NCBI RefSeq assembly: GCF_900112065.1 | Contig: NZ_FOKE01000004.1 | Span: forward strand, 372,001 to 436,000 | Reading direction: 5' to 3' | DNA from: Cohnella sp. OV330 | GTDB lineage: Bacteria; Bacillota; Bacilli; Paenibacillales; Paenibacillaceae | DNA: 64,000 bases | Shown: positions 59,851-64,000 of the stretch, piece by piece | How the letters are laid out: each line of letters starts with the position of its first letter | Numbering within the stretch: the stretch's first letter is position 1 | Program-made: the position numbers and the translations under genes | Notes under the pieces: generated by a model | The model's input: the letters and a program-made list of their open reading frames with translations, nothing else | Database searches by the model: none | What the model was told of the DNA's origin: nothing

Positions 59851-61149
59851 TCATCTCATCAGAATGGATGCGTTGCCCGCCGTCAGTACGATCGTCACCG
59901 CCAGGAAAAACATGAGGCCAACCGACGCGAGCGCGGCGAATACGTAGACGAGCGTTTTGCCGATGACTTGGAGGCACTGCACGATCGGCGTGTCGCCGAG
60001 CGGCTGGAGCACCGCCGCGGACAATCGGTAGATCAAGGCCAGCGTCAGAATCTTGACGGCCGGGAAGGCGCACAGAAAAATCAGAATGACGACGCCCGCG
60101 AGGCCGACCGCGTTTTTGACCAATAGGCTTGCCGACAGCACGGTATCCGCGGCGTCCGAAAACATCCGGCCCACGACGGGCACGAAGTTGCCCGTGACGA
60201 ACTTCGCCGTCCGAAGCGCGACGCCGTCCGCGATCGCGCCGGTGGCGCCCTGGATGGACAGCACGCCGAGGAACAAGGTCAGCATCGCGCCGAGAAGTCC
60301 GACGGAGGCCGTGCGGAGCAGATTGGCCAGCTGCGTCACCTTGAACCGCTCGGACACCGTGCTGGCCAGATGCAGGACAGCCGAGAAGAACAAGAGCGGG
60401 AACACGACGAGGTGGATGACGGTGCCGATCGAATGGACCATGAACACGATGACGGGATGCAAGACCGCGACCGTCGTCACGCCTCCCGTGCTGGCGAGCA
60501 AAGTAAGCAGGAGCGGTACCATCGCGAGCATGAACTGCACCATCCCGGCGATCGCGTCCGCCGCGTAGCCGGCTCCCGTCCTGAAGCTGTTCACGGCGAT
60601 GATAAGCAGGACCATGTACGCGATGGCATAAGCGACCTGGCTGACGGCCTGGCGTTCGAAGGCGCTCTGCATCGTCTCCAGCAGCATCGTGAAGATGGCC
60701 AGCAGGACGATCGTGACGATCAGCTTGCCGCTGTACAGCACCTCGTGAAGGAAAAATCGCGCCAGCGCGAGCAGGACATCCTTGACGCTCCACCCTTCGC
60801 CTTCTTTCGGAAACATGAGCTCCCGCAGCGTCGGGGCTTCGCCTTCCGGAAAAAATCCGCCGTAATCGTTTTTGAGCTTGTTCCAGAATTGCTCGATCTG
60901 CCCTAGGCTTAAGTCCTCGGACTGCGACTCCGCCAGCTCGCCGGACAAGGTCCCCGGGTCCGTGCCGTACGTGCCGTCTTTGTCCGGCGCGATGACGGCC
61001 TCCGATCGAGGCGCATGGGCGGCGGCTTGACGTCCTTCGTCCCCTGCGGCGGCAGCCGGGCGCGGCCAGAACGACAGCAGCATAGCGCACATTAGAAGCG
61101 CGAACGGGATCCAGCCTGTCCGCCGCTCGAGCAATCCCGGTCGACCCAT
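59851..61149 (-). CDS. spoIIIAE: Stage III sporulation protein AE
   Basis: A 432-residue polytopic protein. A signal-like N-terminal helix (WIPFALLMCAMLLSFWP) is followed by a charged 120-residue outer segment and about eight membrane helices. The FAALASVGLMFFLAVTIVLTAG end is typical of SpoIIIAE. GGAGG precedes the ATG at 61149. Part of the mother-cell export-like complex. Confidence 0.94.
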   Translation of the reverse strand: MGRPGLLERRTGWIPFALLMCAMLLSFWPRPAAAAGDEGRQAAAHAPRSEAVIAPDKDGTYGTDPGTLSGELAESQSEDLSLGQIEQFWNKLKNDYGGFFPEGEAPTLRELMFPKEGEGWSVKDVLLALARFFLHEVLYSGKLIVTIVLLAIFTMLLETMQSAFERQAVSQVAYAIAYMVLLIIAVNSFRTGAGYAADAIAGMVQFMLAMVPLLLTLLASTGGVTTVAVLHPVIVFMVHSIGTVIHLVVFPLLFFSAVLHLASTVSERFKVTQLANLLRTASVGLLGAMLTLFLGVLSIQGATGAIADGVALRTAKFVTGNFVPVVGRMFSDAADTVLSASLLVKNAVGLAGVVILIFLCAFPAVKILTLALIYRLSAAVLQPLGDTPIVQCLQVIGKTLVYVFAALASVGLMFFLAVTIVLTAGNASILMR

Positions 61150-61151
61150 CT

Positions 61152-61553
61152 TTAGGCTCCTCCCCCCGCCGGCAGCAATCCGAGCACCGTCTCGATGATG
61201 ATGCTGATGATCGGCACCGCCATGACGAGGATCAGCATTTTTCCCGCGAATTCGATCTTCGAGGCGATGCTGTCGAGACCCGCGTCGCGGACGATCTGGG
61301 CGCCGAACTCGGCGATGTAGGCGATGCCGATGATCTTGAGCATCGTCTTCAGGTACACGGACTGGATGCCGGAGCGGTCGGCCAGCTCTTCGATCATCGA
61401 GACGACGCCGCCGATCTTGCCGATCAGCGCGAGGAATACAGCGATGCCGAAAAAGGTAGCCAGCAGAAACGCGAACATCGGCTTTTGTTCGCGGATGACG
61501 AGAATCAGAATGGCCGTCAACAATCCGATGCCGACGATCTGCAAGATGTCCAT
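61152..61553 (-). CDS. spoIIIAD: Stage III sporulation protein AD
   Basis: A 133-residue protein with four hydrophobic segments (DILQIVGIGLLTAILILVI, MFAFLLATFFGIAVFLALIG and two more). LKTMLKIIGIAYIAEFGAQIVRDAGLDSIASKIEFAGK is the family hallmark. Gap of 2 nt to spoIIIAE. Confidence 0.95.
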   Translation of the reverse strand: MDILQIVGIGLLTAILILVIREQKPMFAFLLATFFGIAVFLALIGKIGGVVSMIEELADRSGIQSVYLKTMLKIIGIAYIAEFGAQIVRDAGLDSIASKIEFAGKMLILVMAVPIISIIIETVLGLLPAGGGA

Positions 61554-61563
61554 AAGCGACCGC

Positions 61564-61767
61564 CTATTGGAACAGGAAGATCGTCTTGATCTCCTGGAAC
61601 AGATCGTTCAGCAGCCGGACGACCATGAACAGCACGACGACGAACCCGATCACCGTGACCCAGTGCGCCATGTCTTCCTTGTTCATCTGCTTGAGCACGG
61701 TATGAATCATCGCGACGATGATTCCGATGCCCGCAATCTGGAAAATCGTGCTCACGTCGATATTCAT
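61564..61767 (-). CDS. spoIIIAC: Stage III sporulation protein AC
   Basis: A 67-residue protein with two membrane helices: IFQIAGIGIIVAMIHTVLKQ and VTVIGFVVVLFMVVRLLNDLF. The KQMNKEDMAHWVTVIG connection is typical of SpoIIIAC. GGGGGCC lies ahead of the ATG. Confidence 0.95.
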   Translation of the reverse strand: MNIDVSTIFQIAGIGIIVAMIHTVLKQMNKEDMAHWVTVIGFVVVLFMVVRLLNDLFQEIKTIFLFQ

Positions 61768-61782
61768 GAATACGGCCCCCTA

Positions 61783-62301
61783 CTACATCATGAGAATGAC
61801 GACCAGGGCGGCCGTGAGCACTCCCAGACTTCGGCACAGCTTCTCGTATCTCTGCTGGTCGTCGCGCGCCGCCTGCTCTTCCGCCTGGAGTTGATGCATC
61901 GCAAGCTTCAAGTGCTTGAGCTGATCCTCCGCGCCGCTCGCGCCGAGCGTCTCGCCGAGCCGCAGCATCGTATCCCGCTCCGGCGGACGCATCGAAGTTG
62001 CAGGCCATCCAGCCTTGAAGGCTTGTTCCCAGCAGTCCGACACCGTCTCCCCGGTCCCGGACGCAAGGCGGGCGGACGCCTCCGCGAACAGCGCCGACAC
62101 CGGCGCCGTTAACGCTGCGGCGATCCGGGCGAGCGCTCCCGGCAGCGGCGTCTGGCCGTAGCCGATCTCCGTCTCCAGCCGCTGGAGCGCATGGAGCAGC
62201 TGACGGATCTGCTTGGGCCGCTGCGCGAACTTCGCGGCTTGCATGAAGCCGATCATCGTGCCCGCGAACAGAATGAGCGCCGCGCCCGCCAGCTTAAGCA
62301 T
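61783..62301 (-). CDS. spoIIIAB: Stage III sporulation protein AB
   Basis: A 172-residue protein of GspF-like type with helices at both ends (MLKLAGAALILFAGTMIGF; SLGVLTAALVVILMM). RPKQIRQLLHALQRLETEIGYGQTPLPGAL is the conserved centre. The ATG at 62301 overlaps the spoIIIAA end by 8 nt; the frame to 62544 is a read-through and not used. Confidence 0.94.
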   Translation of the reverse strand: MLKLAGAALILFAGTMIGFMQAAKFAQRPKQIRQLLHALQRLETEIGYGQTPLPGALARIAAALTAPVSALFAEASARLASGTGETVSDCWEQAFKAGWPATSMRPPERDTMLRLGETLGASGAEDQLKHLKLAMHQLQAEEQAARDDQQRYEKLCRSLGVLTAALVVILMM

Positions 62302-63328
62302 GGCGCACCCCGTCCCCGTTCGGCGACCGGATGACCGGCACGGACCGGCAGCCGGAAGACTTGCGCGCCTCCGCCTCCGCTTCGTCGGCGCCGACGACGC
62401 GATGCCGCACGACGCCGCCGGACCGGGACAGCAGGACGTAGGCGCCGAACATGCCTTCGGCGGCGAGCTCAGCCAATACGGGCCTGGCGAACACGTCGCG
62501 CAGGTCGAGCGCATGCGCGGTCGCCACGACCCGCACGCCGGCATGCAGCGCTTCCTTGAGCGCGTAGGCGTCCTCCGGCCGGCCGATCTCGTCGGCTACG
62601 ACGACCTCCGGCGACATCGAACGCACCAGCATCATGAGACCCTCCGCTTTCGGACAAGCATCGAGCACGTCGGTGCGCGGACCGAGATCGAACGCCGGCA
62701 CGCCTCGGTCGCAAGCCGCGATCTCGGAGCGCTCGTCCACGACGCCGACCTTGCGGCCGCCCCAGCGCTGCGCCTGCGGGTGGTACCACTGCCCCGCGCT
62801 GATCGAGCGAGCCAGATCCCGCAGCAGCGTCGTCTTGCCTTGCTGCGGCGCGGATACGATCAGCGTATGCCTCACGGTCCGCGCGACCGGGTCCAGCAGC
62901 TCTGGCAGCAATCCCGCCGCGCAGCCGGCGCGCGCCCTCGCGATCCGGATATTGAAGCTCGCGACGTCCCGCAGATGGCGCACATGTCCGCCCTCGAGCA
63001 CCGTGCGGCCCGCCAGGCCGATCCGGTGGCCGCCGGCCACGGTTACGTAGCCGCGCCTCAGTTCCTCTTCAACCGCGTACAACGAATGGTTAGTCACGCG
63101 TTCCAGCAATGCCCTGCAGTCTTCGCGAGTCGGGCGGTAGGCTTCGGCGCTGTCCGTCACGGCTTTCCCTTGCGGGCAAACGAATGCCGAGCCGCCTCCG
63201 AAGCCGATCTCAAGCGGTCTTCCTTCTCTGACGCGAATCTCCTCGAGCGACTGCAGCAGCGTCTCCGGCAGCTTTTCCAGCCGCCCCCGCAGACCGGCGG
63301 GGAACAGTTCCAGCAACGGCAGCGACAA
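62294..63328 (-). CDS. spoIIIAA: Stage III sporulation protein AA, ATPase
   Basis: A 344-residue secretion-type ATPase. Walker A is SAPQQGKTTLLRDLA (about residue 170-180), and VVADEIGRPEDA carries the Walker B-like acid. It is the likely motor of the SpoIIIA complex. The TTG at 63328 with GAGAGGGGGAGG upstream gives an N-terminus (LSLPLLELFP) like that of Bacillus; the ATG at 63376 has no ribosome site and would fall in the putative sigma-E -10. Confidence 0.93.
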   Translation of the reverse strand: MSLPLLELFPAGLRGRLEKLPETLLQSLEEIRVREGRPLEIGFGGGSAFVCPQGKAVTDSAEAYRPTREDCRALLERVTNHSLYAVEEELRRGYVTVAGGHRIGLAGRTVLEGGHVRHLRDVASFNIRIARARAGCAAGLLPELLDPVARTVRHTLIVSAPQQGKTTLLRDLARSISAGQWYHPQAQRWGGRKVGVVDERSEIAACDRGVPAFDLGPRTDVLDACPKAEGLMMLVRSMSPEVVVADEIGRPEDAYALKEALHAGVRVVATAHALDLRDVFARPVLAELAAEGMFGAYVLLSRSGGVVRHRVVGADEAEAEARKSSGCRSVPVIRSPNGDGVRHA

Positions 63329-63375
63329 TCGTCCTCCCCCTCTCCGGCGTAAGCAAGTTGTCCTTCGCTCTTCCA

Positions 63376-63405
63376 TGCATATGCTTGGACGCTTCTCTTT
63401 TATGC
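63376..63405 (-). promoter_or_regulatory. Possible sigma-E promoter of the spoIIIA operon
   Basis: Minus-strand GCATAAA (63405-63399), 15 nt, CATATGCA (63383-63376), against the sigma-E consensus KMATATW/CATACAMT. The -10 match is only partial. It ends 47 nt before the spoIIIAA start. Confidence 0.35.
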
Positions 63406-63452
63406 TTGGGAAGTCTCTTTTTTCCGTTAATAGATTGGGGACCCCGATCCGC

Positions 63453-63716
63453 TTATTTTTTAAGGATGCCGATTAGCAGGCAAGCGACTCCCGCGCCGAT
63501 CCAGACTAATTTGACGGGAGAAAGCTTGTCCGACATGCCGACGAGGCCGATCGTCGTCGTGGAGATCAGAATCAGCGGTCCGACCAGCGCCAGCATCGCG
63601 TTTACGCTTAGCGCCTTGGTGACGTCGTTCAGCTTCAGCATGACCAGCGCGGCCGTCAATTCGATGCTCCCGGACAAAATCCGGAGCAGCGCCATGCTGA
63701 ATACGGATTTATCCAA
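63453..63716 (-). CDS. yqhV: YqhV family (DUF2619) small membrane protein
   Basis: An 87-residue protein with three hydrophobic segments (MALLRILSGSIELTAALVML, MLALVGPLILISTTTIGLVG, LVWIGAGVACLLIGIL). The RILSGSIELTAALLMLK-like start is typical of YqhV, the gene in front of spoIIIAA in Bacillus. TTG at 63716 has AAGGAGGTGAG 8 nt upstream. Function unknown. Confidence 0.9.
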   Translation of the reverse strand: MDKSVFSMALLRILSGSIELTAALVMLKLNDVTKALSVNAMLALVGPLILISTTTIGLVGMSDKLSPVKLVWIGAGVACLLIGILKK

Positions 63717-63756
63717 GCCGCTCTCACCTCCTTTCGCTCACTCGAATCATGTCCGT

Positions 63757-63785
63757 GGTATACGCTATGCGGCGGAGTCGGACAA
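63757..63785 (-). promoter_or_regulatory. Probable promoter of yqhV
   Basis: Minus-strand TTGTCC (63785-63780), 17 nt, TATACC (63762-63757), about 40 nt before the TTG start. Confidence 0.5.
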
Positions 63786-63826
63786 CTTGCCTATGTTCTC
63801 GAAAAATGAGAGATTCATTTGAAAAG

Positions 63827-63856
63827 CAAAAAAAGACCCGTCCGATCCCGGACGGG
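63827..63856 (-). terminator. Terminator of the gene at the right edge
   Basis: CCCGTCCG (63837-63844) pairs with CGGACGGG (63849-63856) around ATCC; on the minus strand a run of seven Us follows (63834-63828). Confidence 0.85.
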
Positions 63857-63873
63857 CCTGTCATGTCTTGCTA

Positions 63874-64000
63874 CTATTTTGCTCGCTTTAACGCTCTGAT
63901 CTCCGTATCGTGCTCCAGCACGCGGAAGGCAAGCGCTTCGATCGCTTTCCCTTGCCTGGATTGCTCGGTCTGCAGCGAATCGAGGGCGATCGCGTGCTCC
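63874..64000 (-). CDS. C-terminal fragment of an unknown coiled-coil-like protein
   Basis: An open frame enters from the right edge on the minus strand and ends with TAG at 63876-63874; 41 residues are visible, ending LEHDTEIRALKRAK. The heptad-like spacing of Leu/Ile/Ala with many charged residues suggests a helix or coiled coil. It is followed 18 nt later by a strong terminator, which supports a real gene end. The family cannot be named from this piece. Confidence 0.6.
   Translation of the reverse strand, partial: EHAIALDSLQTEQSRQGKAIEALAFRVLEHDTEIRALKRAK

Overview
The window is one contiguous chromosomal segment of a GC-rich, endospore-forming Firmicute, most likely Paenibacillaceae (Cohnella or Paenibacillus-like). 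It carries spo0A, spoIVB, spoIIM, the complete spoIIIA operon and an mciZ-like gene. It also has Bacillus-type regulators (Fur, OhrR, AhrC, CcpA-type cre) and frequent TTG/GTG starts behind strong GGAGG ribosome sites. Genus is an inference; no rRNA or tRNA is present. No phage, insertion sequence, CRISPR array or obvious foreign island was seen.

Layout. 1-2.8 kb: end of a subtilisin-like protease, an OhrR-type peroxide sensor between two glutathione-peroxidase genes, and fur. 2.9-5.7 kb: spoIIM, an endonuclease Q-like repair nuclease, nudF and a small mciZ-like gene. 5.8-15.4 kb: accessory regulation and transport, comprising a WYL regulator/MFS pair, an ECF sigma with RskA-type anti-sigma, a NEW3-domain protein with an ABC ATPase and permease, and a PadR/MFS efflux pair. 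15.4-21.4 kb: an alpha-glucoside uptake operon (binding protein, two permeases, GH13 glucosidase) with a LacI repressor and a textbook cre site. 21.6-31 kb: serine hydrolase, PepT-like peptidase, the 32-residue Prli42-like protein, lipB, the branched-chain keto-acid dehydrogenase genes and a DUF2627 protein. 31-41.3 kb: AraC regulator and alpha-xylosidase, a Fur-box-controlled ABC exporter plus two siderophore permeases, a secreted-type PPIase and an acetyl-xylan esterase.

41.4-64 kb is the conserved sporulation and housekeeping core, all on the minus strand: yqhV, spoIIIAA-AH, accBC, Asp23/AmaP/DUF2273, nusB, folD, xseAB, ispA, dxs, tlyA, a conserved-position unknown gene, ahrC/argR, recN, spoIVB and spo0A. 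The edge at 64 kb cuts a coiled-coil-like gene.

Themes. Iron and redox control is dense: Fur protein and Fur box, OhrR and two Gpx. Sugar regulation combines LacI and CcpA. Intergenic spaces carry at least three families of short repeats in direct and inverted copies, the least explained material here. No wholly new multi-gene defence or mobile system was found. The best candidates for second looks are the NEW3-ABC triad, the Fur-controlled export/import operon without ATPase or binding protein, the repeat families, and two very small genes (mciZ-like, prli42-like).
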